Part shown: piece by piece, positions 6,877-14,529 of the stretch
Layout: each line of letters begins with the position of its first letter
Numbering within the stretch: position 1 is the first letter of the stretch
Assembly: GCA_964466625.1 (NCBI GenBank)
Contig: CAYXQF010000013.1
Coordinates: 1-31,069, forward strand
Reading direction: 5' to 3'
From: QALR01 sp964466625
GTDB taxonomy: Bacteria > Bacillota > Clostridia > Oscillospirales > CAG-272
DNA: 31,069 nt
Made by a program: the position numbers and the translations under genes
Notes under the pieces: model-generated
The model's database searches: none
Told to the model about the DNA's origin: nothing
Seen by the model: only the letters and a program-made list of their open reading frames with translations

Positions 6877-7680
6877 TCAAATGCGAAACGTCTTCTTCTC
6901 AAGAGCACGTTCTTTGCGGATCGCACGGATATTGGTCACGAGCAAAACGAGCAGAACGATGACGAACATGATGGTGGAGAGCGCATTGATCTCAGGGCTG
7001 ACGCGTTTTTTCACCATGGAATAGATAACGATGGAAAGCGTCTGCACGTTGCCTGCCGTGAAATAGCTGACAACGAAGTCATCGAGAGAATAGGTCAGCG
7101 CCATGAGAAATCCCGTGATGATGCCGGGCATGATCTCGGGGAGAATAACCTTGATAAACGCCTGCGCAGGATTGCAACCGAGGTCAAGCGCCGCTTCGTA
7201 CATATTTTTATTGATCTGACGAAGCTTCGGCAAAACGGAAAGAAAGACCGACGGCACACAGAAGGAAACGTGCGCGATAATGAGCGAAACAAAGCCGCCC
7301 TGCACGTGTGCAAAGGAGAAAAGGAGCATCAGCGAGATACCCATCACGATCTCAGGGCTGAGAAGCGGAAGGTTTGTCACGCTTTTGATGACGCCCTTGA
7401 CTCTTTTATTCTGCATAGAATACACACCGACTGCCGCACTGGCACCAAGGATCGTGGAGATCACAGATGCAATCGCCGCAACGATGAGCGTATTTTTGAG
7501 GCCGCCCAAAATCAGTTCGTTTGAAAAAAGGTCGATATACCATTTGAGGGAGAAGCCCTGCCAGGAATACCCTTTGGTTTCATTAAAGGAAAAAACAATG
7601 AGAACCATGATCGGCAGATACAAAAACATCAGCATAAGCGCAATATAAACGCCGGATATGGCTTTATTTTTCTTTGTCAT
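6877..7680 (-). CDS. potC: Polyamine ABC transporter permease PotC
   Basis: A 267-residue inner permease subunit with six hydrophobic segments. The EAA loop that docks the ATPase is visible as EAALDLGCNPAQAF followed by VILPEIMPGI. The N-terminal segment reading YLPIMVLIVFSFN and the YSLDDFVVSYF stretch are typical of PotC/YdcV proteins. ATG overlaps the potB stop codon by 4 nt (ATGA), with GAGGAGG 7 nt upstream, so translation is probably coupled. It forms the membrane channel with PotB. Confidence 0.95.
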   Translation of the reverse strand: MTKKNKAISGVYIALMLMFLYLPIMVLIVFSFNETKGYSWQGFSLKWYIDLFSNELILGGLKNTLIVAAIASVISTILGASAAVGVYSMQNKRVKGVIKSVTNLPLLSPEIVMGISLMLLFSFAHVQGGFVSLIIAHVSFCVPSVFLSVLPKLRQINKNMYEAALDLGCNPAQAFIKVILPEIMPGIITGFLMALTYSLDDFVVSYFTAGNVQTLSIVIYSMVKKRVSPEINALSTIMFVIVLLVLLVTNIRAIRKERALEKKTFRI

Positions 7681-8498
7681 ACCAATGCCTCCTCTGCGTC
7701 TTCGGTTTCGAGTCTGTTAAAGATCGCCATGGTGATGAGAACAACGATCATAAGAAGCAGCGACGTTGCGGAACCGCAATTCAGGTCATAAGAGTTGCCA
7801 AGGAACTGCGTTTCGATCAGGTCACCGATAAGATAGTTGCCCGTGCCGCCGAGCATGCCGCTGATAACGAACGTGCTGACCGCGGGAACAAAGACCATCG
7901 TCGTACCCGAAAGGATACCGGGAACGGAAAGCGGAAGAACCACGCGGTAGAAGGTCATATAAAAACCTGCGCCAAGGTCGCTTGCCGCTTCGATGACACT
8001 TTTGTCGATCTTTGTCATGATGGAATAGAGAGGCAGGATCATAAAAGGGATATAGTTATAGACCATGCCGAGTATGACCGCGCCCGACGTATTGATAAGC
8101 TGTATAGGCTCCAGACCAATGGCAGTCAGAAGCGTATTGATCACGCCGTGATCCTCAAGGATCGCCTGCCATGCGTATGTACGGAGCAGGAAGTTCATCC
8201 ACTGGGGAAGCATGACGAGCATCGTCATCATCTTCTGCTTAGAAGCAGAAAGACGGGACATGGCAAACGCAAAAGGATAAGCAAAAACAAGGCAGATGAC
8301 CGTGGCGATCGCTGCGAAAGACACGCTTCGCACGAGCGTGGGGATATAAATCGCGGATTGACGCACGTTTTCAAGCGTGAACGCACCCGTGCTGTCCGTG
8401 AACGCGAAATAAACGATAAGCAAAAGCGGAAGAATCGTGAAAAGAAGCATCCAAACGATATAAGGATAAGATGCCCATTTTGCATTCAATTTAATCAC
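7677..8498 (-). CDS. potB: Polyamine ABC transporter permease PotB
   Basis: A 273-residue permease with six membrane segments. The EAA loop reads EAASDLGAGFYMTF then VVLPLSVPGI. The segment PQWMNFLLRTYAW is characteristic of PotB/PotH. The start is GTG, preceded by GGAGGTGAG, and overlaps the potA stop codon by 4 nt. It pairs with PotC to form the translocation pathway of a spermidine/putrescine importer. Confidence 0.95.
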   Translation of the reverse strand: MIKLNAKWASYPYIVWMLLFTILPLLLIVYFAFTDSTGAFTLENVRQSAIYIPTLVRSVSFAAIATVICLVFAYPFAFAMSRLSASKQKMMTMLVMLPQWMNFLLRTYAWQAILEDHGVINTLLTAIGLEPIQLINTSGAVILGMVYNYIPFMILPLYSIMTKIDKSVIEAASDLGAGFYMTFYRVVLPLSVPGILSGTTMVFVPAVSTFVISGMLGGTGNYLIGDLIETQFLGNSYDLNCGSATSLLLMIVVLITMAIFNRLETEDAEEALV

Positions 8499-9571
8499 TT
8501 CTGCTCACCTCCGTCGTCCTTCGGGCTGTCAGCCGATTTGTGCATGATGTGAATATCTTCGGGTGTGAGTTTCAGACCGACTTTTGCACCCTCAGGAGTG
8601 AAGTCTGTGGAGTGAACACGCCAGATCACGCCGTCGCAATCCACGCGCATTTCATAGTGAACGCCTTTGAAGATCGTGGAAGTGACCATACCGCACAGAT
8701 ATTCTTCGGACGGTGCAACGATATCCACGTCCTCGGGACGGACGACAACGTCGATGGGTTCATCTTTTTCAAAGCCGCCGTCGACACATTCAAAGGTTCT
8801 TCCCGCAAATTCGACAAGAAGGTCGCGGCGCATGATGCCGGGAACGATATTACTTTCACCGATAAAACGCGCGGTGAAGGCGTTGACAGGTTCGTTATAG
8901 ATATCCTGCGGTGTGCCGATCTGCTGGATAATACCGCCGTTCATGACAACAACGGTATCACTCATGGTGAGTGCTTCTTCCTGGTCGTGGGTGACGTAAA
9001 TGAACGTGATGCCAAGCTCCTGCTGGATCTTTTTCAGCTCGTACTGCATTTCCTTACGGAGCTTCAGATCGAGCGCGCCGAGCGGTTCGTCGAGAAGGAG
9101 GATCTTCGGCTCGTTGACAAGCGCACGCGCGATGGCAACGCGCTGCTGCTGACCGCCGGAAAGCAAGTCCACGCGGCGGTTTTCAAAGCCGGAAAGGTTT
9201 ACGAGCGCGAGCATTTTGCGCACGCGTTTTACGATATCCGCTTCGGGTGTCTTCGAAAGGCGAAGACCGAATGCCACGTTTTCAAACACGTCAAGGTGCG
9301 GAAAAAGGGCATATTTCTGGAAAACGGTGTTTACTTTTCTTTTATAAGGAGGAACGTCGTTGATGCGTTTGCCAAGGAAATTGACATCGCCCGCATCGGG
9401 AGTCTCGAAGCCGCCGATGATGCGAAGCGTCGTGGTCTTACCGCAGCCCGAAGGGCCGAGGAGCGTCACGAACTCTTTATCACGGATATAGAGATCGATA
9501 TTTTTGAGGATCTGTTCGCCGCCAAAGCTTTTGGAGATTCCCTTCAGTTCAATAATTTTCGTCTGGTCCAT
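8495..9571 (-). CDS. potA: Polyamine ABC transporter ATPase PotA
   Basis: A 358-residue ATPase that powers the importer from the cytoplasmic side. The Walker A motif is GPSGCGKTT (39-47), the Q-loop FQKYALFPH (Q85), the signature LSGGQQQR (137-144), Walker B ILLLDEP (157-163), and the H-loop lies in YVTHDQEEA. A C-terminal TOBE-type beta domain (about 240-340) follows, as in PotA and MalK. The start is ATG at 9571. An in-frame TTG three codons upstream is less likely because a GTGAG element stands 9 nt before the ATG. It is the first gene of the operon, with a roughly 200-nt leader. Confidence 0.95.
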   Translation of the reverse strand: MDQTKIIELKGISKSFGGEQILKNIDLYIRDKEFVTLLGPSGCGKTTTLRIIGGFETPDAGDVNFLGKRINDVPPYKRKVNTVFQKYALFPHLDVFENVAFGLRLSKTPEADIVKRVRKMLALVNLSGFENRRVDLLSGGQQQRVAIARALVNEPKILLLDEPLGALDLKLRKEMQYELKKIQQELGITFIYVTHDQEEALTMSDTVVVMNGGIIQQIGTPQDIYNEPVNAFTARFIGESNIVPGIMRRDLLVEFAGRTFECVDGGFEKDEPIDVVVRPEDVDIVAPSEEYLCGMVTSTIFKGVHYEMRVDCDGVIWRVHSTDFTPEGAKVGLKLTPEDIHIMHKSADSPKDDGGEQK

Positions 9572-9775
9572 TTTTTTCAACTCACTTTTTTATAAAATTT
9601 CGAATACCGCCGTTTGGGAAATTGACTTTCGCAATTTCCGCCGTGAGCGGAACGGAAATAAAGATTAAAAAAATGCACGAAAAAGAAATTTTTCCGTGCA
9701 TTAAAAAGTGCCGTGAACGATATCAAAAAAATTTTGAGAGGGATAACACGTCCGTGTATCCCCATTCACACTTGC
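9572..9775 (-). promoter_or_regulatory. Structured leader of the pot operon
   Basis: The distance between the predicted start of transcription (about 9768) and potA is roughly 195 nt, long for this genome. In order of transcription the leader holds a GGATACACG/CGTGTTATCC hairpin (about 9742-9762), a terminator hairpin (9666-9702) and a TTCCGC/GCGGAA hairpin (about 9638-9654). This layout fits premature termination control such as a riboswitch or attenuator, but no known riboswitch class was recognised. Confidence 0.45.
9666..9702 (-). terminator. Intrinsic terminator within the pot leader
   Basis: TGCACGGAAAAA pairs with TTTTTCGTGCA (one bulge) around a short loop. It is followed on the minus strand by seven T. 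It lies between the promoter and potA, so full-length transcription requires read-through or antitermination. Confidence 0.7.
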
Positions 9776-9804
9776 ATTATAACAGACATTCCGATAAATT
9801 GCAA
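9776..9804 (-). promoter_or_regulatory. Promoter of the pot operon
   Basis: TTGCAA (9799-9804) and TATAAT (9776-9781) are separated by 17 nt on the minus strand. A TG one base before the -10 box makes it an extended -10 promoter. Confidence 0.75.
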
Positions 9805-9961
9805 TATTTTTTGAAAAAAACTTTGAAAATCTTGCTTTTTTCCGACCTTTTTTCGCGTTTTTTGTGAAAACCCCAATCTGCGGCGGCAAAATACCCCGAA
9901 AATCTCCGTTTTGTTCTCATATCCTTTGAAATCCTCAAAGATTCCGTCCGTCCTCTTTGCG

Positions 9962-12325
9962 TTAACCTTCCCACTTTTCCAGACGCATGACGATGACGGA
10001 CATATCATCGTCATATCCGACCTTTTCTCCTGCCAGACGGAGGATCTTTTCCGCAATCGCATCGACGCTTTCCGACGCCATTTCCATCATGACACGGGCA
10101 AACCACGGGCGCGGCTCCTCCTCGTCAAGATCCGAGCAGACACCGTCCGAGCAAAGCAGGACAAGGTCCCCTGCGGAAAGTGAAAGACAAGTCATTTCCG
10201 AGGAGATCTTCGGCATGATACCGATCGGATACGTATCGGAGGAGATGCGCAAAAGCTTACCGCCGCGCAAAACGAAAGACGGCACCGCACCGCTTTTGAG
10301 AAACGCAGCCTCACCCGTCACAAGGTCGATCTCCGCCATGTCCACCGTGGCAAAGCACTCTGTGCGTCTGGCGCCGAGGAGCGTATTGAGCATGGAAAGG
10401 ATCGTGGACTTTCCATTTCCGCAGGCAAGCATTTTTTCGAGGAAAACACGGCACATTTCCGCTGTCGCGGCGGCACCCTCGCCGCTTCCCATGCCATCGC
10501 AGAGAACACCGTAAAAATAGCCGTCGTAGTTTTTCAGCACGGAAACGCTATCTCCGCAAACGTCCTCTCCTGCACGGGAATTTTTTCGTGCGGCGCAGGA
10601 AACGGAAAAAACGTTCGCGCTCTCCAGCGTCACGGCGCTTTTGCCCCCTTCGATCATAAATTCGGGCATGGAAAAGCGTGTTTTACAAACCGTTTCGCAG
10701 ATTTCCGCAAGGTCGGAGGGACGAAGTGTCATGTGTGTGATCTTCGCGCCCGTGGCAACGACGAATTTTTTTCGGTCACCGCAGACGATGACGTTTTCCG
10801 CCTCCACGCCTGCGCGCAAAAGGTGGCGGTGCAATCTTTCCGAAAGCACACGGTCGATGGGATAGCGCACTTCTTCTTCCGCGGCGGCATCGGCAAACAT
10901 ACGCGCCATCGCTTCATAGTCAAGCGCAAAAATGCGTGACGTATCCTCACGGATCGCTTCCTCCGCCATCTTCGCGGAGCAAACGGAAAGATCGGCGGCG
11001 ATCACGTCGAGATAGGGACATTTTACCTTCGTCATCTCATAAAGACGATCGCGATCCACCCTGCCCTGCGCCATCAAGCGAGAAGCGATCTTCGCGGAAA
11101 GCTTCTCATTTTCGAGCGCTTCGAGTCCCGTACAGCTACACTCATGCGGACAATTTTTGCAATGTGCGCGAAAAACCTCCATGCAACGCACGCCGAGTTT
11201 TTCGGGTGCGGGGCGGCGTAATTTTTCGGAAACGCCATGCATCGCCTCTGCAAGAGAAGACATGGAAAGCGAAAAATGACGCATGCGTTTTTCTCTTTCC
11301 GATTCTCTGTGGTCGGTGGCGATGCGCTCGGCATTCGCGGTTTCCACGGGCAATTTCATCGAAAAATCGGGCAAGATCTCGAGCATAGCAGGAATCGTGA
11401 TGAGCGCGCTTGCCGAAAGCACCTCAGGCAAGATCTCACGGACAAGCGCCGCGCCGCCGAAATACAAAGCGGAGCCGATCGTGACCGCTACCGCACTGAC
11501 TGCCGCAAGCAGTGCATTCACGTCGAAAAAGATACCTACCACAAGTCCCATAAGCGCAAACGTCGGCGCATAAACGCCGCCCAGCGAAAGACCGCACAAA
11601 AGTCCCACTGCGGAGCTTCTTGTCGCCTCACCGAAATAGCCGACGTAAAACGTGATGAGTGCCGCCACGAAAACACCGATGGAAAACGCGCCAAGCGCCA
11701 TCTTTGCAAAGCTGAGCGAAAGCGCAAAGGCAAGCGCACCAAGTCCTGCTTCAAACATGGGTGTATGCTTATATTCCGCCTCAAAAAAGAAGCAGAAAAG
11801 GAAGCTGAAAGCGCCTGCACAGACCGTTTGCAGAGCCAGCGAAATAAACGCGGAAGCGCTGATGCCCGTTCGGATCATATCAAAAAGCGCAAAACCGAGT
11901 GCAAAGACCGTAGCAAGCAGCACGCGCGTGGAAACGGCATCAGGAAGCCTTCCCGTTTTGCGCATGATGCGCCGATCACCCAAGGTAAGCCCCATAATAA
12001 CGCGCGCAAGATAGATACAAGCAGCACAAAACACCGTCGGCGGGAAGCCATCTCCGCGCCAAAGCCCCAAAAGCCCTCGCAACACCACGCCAAGCAGCGC
12101 AAATGTGGAATACTGCGGAAGCGCCGCCGTGAGTGCCACGCCAAAAGGCGCGATCTCCATCGGAAAAATCGCGCCGTCAAGCAAAAAGCCAAGAACGCTC
12201 ATGCCTGCCGCTGAAATCCCCTGCCGCACACGGACTTTTTTCCGTGAAGAAAGCATGGAAACCCGTTCGTTATGCCGTCCGCCCGCCTTTTCACAATATT
12301 TATTTTTTGTTCTTTCCTCTGTCAA
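9962..12325 (-). CDS. spoIIE: Stage II sporulation protein E (SpoIIE phosphatase)
   Basis: A 787-residue PP2C-type phosphatase. In the SpoIIE family it dephosphorylates SpoIIAA to activate sigma F in the forespore and binds FtsZ at the polar septum. Residues about 35-310 form some ten membrane segments. A central regulatory region carries a cysteine cluster (CMEVFRAHCKNCPHECSC, 381-398). The C-terminal phosphatase domain has GVLCDGMGSGEGA (D610), LLCSDGVCSD (about 722-732) and GYDDDMSVIVM (771-781). Length is close to the Bacillus protein (827). The written start is a TTG; ATG at 12256 (MLSSRKK) is an alternative with a weaker ribosome site but a more typical N-terminus. Spo0A-box-like sites lie upstream. 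Confidence 0.93.
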   Translation of the reverse strand: MTEERTKNKYCEKAGGRHNERVSMLSSRKKVRVRQGISAAGMSVLGFLLDGAIFPMEIAPFGVALTAALPQYSTFALLGVVLRGLLGLWRGDGFPPTVFCAACIYLARVIMGLTLGDRRIMRKTGRLPDAVSTRVLLATVFALGFALFDMIRTGISASAFISLALQTVCAGAFSFLFCFFFEAEYKHTPMFEAGLGALAFALSLSFAKMALGAFSIGVFVAALITFYVGYFGEATRSSAVGLLCGLSLGGVYAPTFALMGLVVGIFFDVNALLAAVSAVAVTIGSALYFGGAALVREILPEVLSASALITIPAMLEILPDFSMKLPVETANAERIATDHRESEREKRMRHFSLSMSSLAEAMHGVSEKLRRPAPEKLGVRCMEVFRAHCKNCPHECSCTGLEALENEKLSAKIASRLMAQGRVDRDRLYEMTKVKCPYLDVIAADLSVCSAKMAEEAIREDTSRIFALDYEAMARMFADAAAEEEVRYPIDRVLSERLHRHLLRAGVEAENVIVCGDRKKFVVATGAKITHMTLRPSDLAEICETVCKTRFSMPEFMIEGGKSAVTLESANVFSVSCAARKNSRAGEDVCGDSVSVLKNYDGYFYGVLCDGMGSGEGAAATAEMCRVFLEKMLACGNGKSTILSMLNTLLGARRTECFATVDMAEIDLVTGEAAFLKSGAVPSFVLRGGKLLRISSDTYPIGIMPKISSEMTCLSLSAGDLVLLCSDGVCSDLDEEEPRPWFARVMMEMASESVDAIAEKILRLAGEKVGYDDDMSVIVMRLEKWEG

Positions 12326-12382
12326 ATTTCATCATTCCCTTCGTTTTTATACTTCCATGGAAAGAATTGCCTTTTCATATAA

Positions 12383-12429
12383 AGCATACACGAAGCGACG
12401 TGAAAAAAAGGTCGATTTCCCTTGTCGAA
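12383..12429 (-). promoter_or_regulatory. Candidate Spo0A-controlled promoter of spoIIE
   Basis: A perfect TGTCGAA Spo0A box (plus-strand sense, 12423-12429) and a partial one (ATCGACC on the minus strand, 12413-12419) lie upstream of a TATGCT -10-like element (12383-12388). The partial box sits where the -35 would be if the spacer were about 21 nt, which resembles known Spo0A-activated spoIIE and spoIIG promoters. Short motifs of this kind can occur by chance. Confidence 0.4.
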
Positions 12430-12678
12430 CCTACTTTTTTCTTTAGGAAAAGAAAAAAGTAGGCAAAAAAGAAACCGTTCGTGGCACTCCATCTTTCTTT
12501 TGACAAAAGGAGGAAGCAGGCAAAAAAGAAACCGTTCGTGGCACTCCATCTTTCTTTTGACAAAAGGAGGAAGCAGGCAAAAAAAGCTCACCTTTTCTTT
12601 GCAAAAAGAAAAGGTGAGTCCAAAAGAAACGAATCGTGGTGTTCTACGTTCCTTTCGGTAAAAAAAGAAGAAAGCAGG
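12430..12678. repeat. Array of hairpin repeats including a 57-bp tandem repeat
   Basis: The block CAAAAAAGAAACCGTTCGTG begins at 12464 and at 12521. Its following sequence returns with a period of 57 bp (unit starts 12464, 12521, 12578). The array is bordered by perfect or near-perfect hairpins at 12430-12463 (CCTACTTTTTTC/GAAAAAAGTAGG) and 12587-12618 (CTCACCTTTTC/GAAAAGGTGAG). A diverged CAAAAGAAACGAATCGTGG unit follows the second hairpin. The same hairpin-plus-tail design recurs at 27566-27615. Because 57 is a multiple of 3, the array is open in several frames with 19-residue peptide repeats. I consider it non-coding. Confidence 0.8.
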
Positions 12679-12750
12679 TTAAGCCGCCTCCAGCATATTT
12701 TCGATAAAAATGCCGTACCCTTCGGCGGCATCACAAACCAGAACGTGGGT
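12679..12750 (-). pseudogene. Remnant of a second spoIVB 3' end
   Basis: Read on the minus strand, these 72 bases encode THVLVCDAAEGYGIFIEN then MLEAA and a stop. They align codon by codon with the end of the intact spoIVB (THVLVNDPTTGYGIFIEN, MLDAAA, stop). Differences lie mostly at third positions, except for a changed NDPTT segment. No upstream coding sequence accompanies it; the empty repeat element lies between it and the intact gene. It is a broken duplicate or the tail of an older allele. Confidence 0.8.
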
Positions 12751-12768
12751 GTATGGATGATACCCACC

Positions 12769-12892
12769 AAGGCCCCCTCTGACGAGGGGGCTGTCAGCCG
12801 TACAGGCTGACTGAGGGAGAGAAATAGTTTGCGTTTTTCTCTCCCTCCGTCAAAACTTCGTTTTTCCACCTCCCTCATCAGAGGGAGGCTTT
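12769..12892. mobile_element. Empty MITE-like inverted-repeat element
   Basis: The ends are inverted repeats: left AAGGCCCCCTCTGACGAGGG, and right read inwards AAGCCTCCCTCTGATGAGGG. Inside the left end is CTGTCAGC with GCTGACTGAGGGAGAG. Inside the right end, read inwards, is GTGG, a short hairpin, then GACGGAGGGAGAG. This is the same order of parts as in the element at 5-456 but only 124 bp long and without a gene. Its right end supplies the first bases of the spoIVB stop codon. Confidence 0.7.
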
Positions 12893-13892
12893 AGGCGGCT
12901 GCATCTAACATGTTTTCGATAAAAATGCCATACCCCGTTGTGGGGTCGTTGACCAGAACGTGAGTGACAGCGCCGATCAGCTTGCCGTTCTGAATGATCG
13001 GACTGCCACTCATGCCTTGCACAATACCGCCCGTTTTTTCAAGAAGTATGGGATCCGTCACGCGCACGGAAAAATTTCTGCCGCTCGCGGTTCGGTCGAT
13101 TTTCGTGATCTCGATCTCATATTTGCCTCTGCCCTCACCGTCCACCGTGGTGAAAATATAGGCTTTGCCCTCACAGACCTCGTCTGCCCGTCCGATCGGA
13201 TAACATTCCGTCTTGAGGGCTTCGGGAATCTGTGTCAGCACGCCGTAAATGCCCGTTTCTGCATTTTTCAGAAGCTTTCCCATCTTCGCGCCCGTGAAAG
13301 AGCCGCGAAGTTCACCGGGCGTCCCTGCGCCGCCCTTCACCACACCCATTAAGGTGACTTCCTCTGCCGTGCCGTGTGCAAACGGGACAAGCGCACCGCT
13401 TTCTCCGTCACAAATGCCATGGCCAAGGCCTGCGAAGGTAAAGTTTTTCGTATGGATAAACGTGATCGTTCCGATGCCTGCCGCGCTGTCCTTGATCCAC
13501 ACGCCAAGCTTATATTCCCCATTTTCGTCGATGCGCGGCGTGACCTCGGCAAGCCGCCGAAGCTCTCCGCTTTTATATTCCAATTTCATGGCGTTTCCGC
13601 CGCTCTCTCTCACAAGGATCGCAAATTCCGAAACAGACGAAATTTTTTTGCCGTCCACCGACGTGATCACGTCGCCTTTTTTCAGTCCTGCGTCCGCAAG
13701 CGGACCTGCGCTGCCGGGGATCCCGACAATGACGATACCGTCCGTATGAAATTTCACGCCGAAGGGAATCCCTGCCGCAATGAGGAGCGGCTCCTCGGTC
13801 ATGGTGCCGTCCGCCGATACCAAGGAGGAAAAGCCCATGACCATCACCACCGCCAAAAAGACACAAAGAAACGCTTTTCCTCTGTTTTTCAT
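12891..13892 (-). CDS. spoIVB: SpoIVB serine peptidase (stage IV sporulation protein B)
   Basis: About 333 residues. In the family it is secreted from the forespore and cleaves SpoIVFA to release the sigma K processing protease. An N-terminal hydrophobic segment (KAFLCVFLAVVMVMGFSSLV) acts as signal or anchor. A PDZ domain follows (core GSAGPLADAGLKKGDVITSV), then the S55 peptidase domain with LGHGICD (catalytic His region) and IVQGMSGSPII (catalytic Ser region). The end THVLVNDPTTGYGIFIENML is typical. The start at MKNRGK is preferred because AAAGGA lies 12 nt upstream; two in-frame ATGs further up (13904, 13913) lack a site. It is shorter than Bacillus SpoIVB (about 425). The extreme 3' end abuts the repeat element, and the stop codon overlaps it. 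Confidence 0.93.
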   Translation of the reverse strand: MKNRGKAFLCVFLAVVMVMGFSSLVSADGTMTEEPLLIAAGIPFGVKFHTDGIVIVGIPGSAGPLADAGLKKGDVITSVDGKKISSVSEFAILVRESGGNAMKLEYKSGELRRLAEVTPRIDENGEYKLGVWIKDSAAGIGTITFIHTKNFTFAGLGHGICDGESGALVPFAHGTAEEVTLMGVVKGGAGTPGELRGSFTGAKMGKLLKNAETGIYGVLTQIPEALKTECYPIGRADEVCEGKAYIFTTVDGEGRGKYEIEITKIDRTASGRNFSVRVTDPILLEKTGGIVQGMSGSPIIQNGKLIGAVTHVLVNDPTTGYGIFIENMLDAAA

Positions 13893-13985
13893 GGTTTTGA
13901 CCATTCCTTTCATTAAAATGAAACTGTGCGTTTTCGCGCGTATTTTTCCGCGCTGTTTTTAATTTGCTGCAGAAATGTTTTTTTA

Positions 13986-14014
13986 TGTATAACAATTTTT
14001 TTGAATCTATCCAA
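13986..14014 (-). promoter_or_regulatory. Possible promoter of spoIVB
   Basis: On the minus strand TTGGAT (14009-14014) and TATACA (13986-13991) have a 17-nt spacer. This is a weak sigma A-like match. No clear sigma F or sigma G motif was seen, although the family is usually forespore-expressed, so the assignment is uncertain. Confidence 0.3.
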
Positions 14015-14030
14015 ATATTTTGTTTTTCTA

Positions 14031-14059
14031 TTGAAAAAAGACAAATTGTTTGTTATAAT
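14031..14059 (+). promoter_or_regulatory. SigA-type promoter of the SLOG-like gene
   Basis: TTGAAA (14031-14036) and TATAAT (14054-14059) are separated by 17 nt, about 70 nt before the ATG at 14128. It diverges from the spoIVB direction. Confidence 0.75.
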
Positions 14060-14127
14060 ATAGTTTGAACGATTATGTTTTTCTAAAATTGCCAAAAACA
14101 CCGAAAAAATTAAAAGAAGGTGAATGC

Positions 14128-14481
14128 ATGCGTGTCGCCATCATCGGTTCCCGCGGCTTCAATGAAGAACAAAAACGCAAAGCTTACGCGCTTTTATGCA
14201 GATATATCCCTGCCAACACGACGGAGATCGTCAGCGGCGGCGCTCAAGGGATCGATAAGCTTGCGGAGCTTTACGCCGCGCAAAACCATTTGCCCACCAA
14301 GATCTTTCTTCCCGATTACAAAACCTACGGCAAACGCGCGCCCATTATCCGCAACGACGAGATCATTGCCTACGCGCAATACGTACTGGCTCTTTGGGAT
14401 GGTGCCTCTCACGGAACGGCGTATACCGTCGCTTCCTGCATCAAAGAAGGCGTGCCGATCAAGGTGCTGACCGTTCAATAA
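14128..14481 (+). CDS. SLOG-superfamily (DUF2493-like) nucleotide-binding protein
   Basis: A 117-residue single-domain protein. MRVAIIGSRGF (residues 1-11) is a Rossmann-like first strand and glycine loop, and IVSGGAQGID (34-43) is the second nucleotide-binding signature. The later YAQYVLALWDGASHGTAYTV and VPIKVLTV complete the fold. This matches the SLOG superfamily (DUF2493/YspA, related to DprA and LOG proteins), proposed to bind or process nucleotide-derived ligands. The start at 14128 follows GAAGGTG; an in-frame ATG at 14065 sits on the promoter and is rejected. Its exact role is unknown. It has its own promoter, and the corrinoid gene follows after 48 nt, so they may be cotranscribed. 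Confidence 0.8.
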   Translation: MRVAIIGSRGFNEEQKRKAYALLCRYIPANTTEIVSGGAQGIDKLAELYAAQNHLPTKIFLPDYKTYGKRAPIIRNDEIIAYAQYVLALWDGASHGTAYTVASCIKEGVPIKVLTVQ

Positions 14482-14529
14482 CGTCATTAAAAATAAAAAT
14501 AAATATCCAAAACAAAGGAGAAAATTATC

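Noticed and set aside
12464..12600. Possible CRISPR array at the 57-bp repeats
   Set aside because: The units are contiguous with no unique spacers, only two to three copies exist, and no cas genes are present.
12322..12661. Open frames with 19-residue peptide repeats on both strands
   Set aside because: They arise because the 57-bp repeat period is a multiple of three. They have no domain signature and overlap hairpins and the spoIIE control region.
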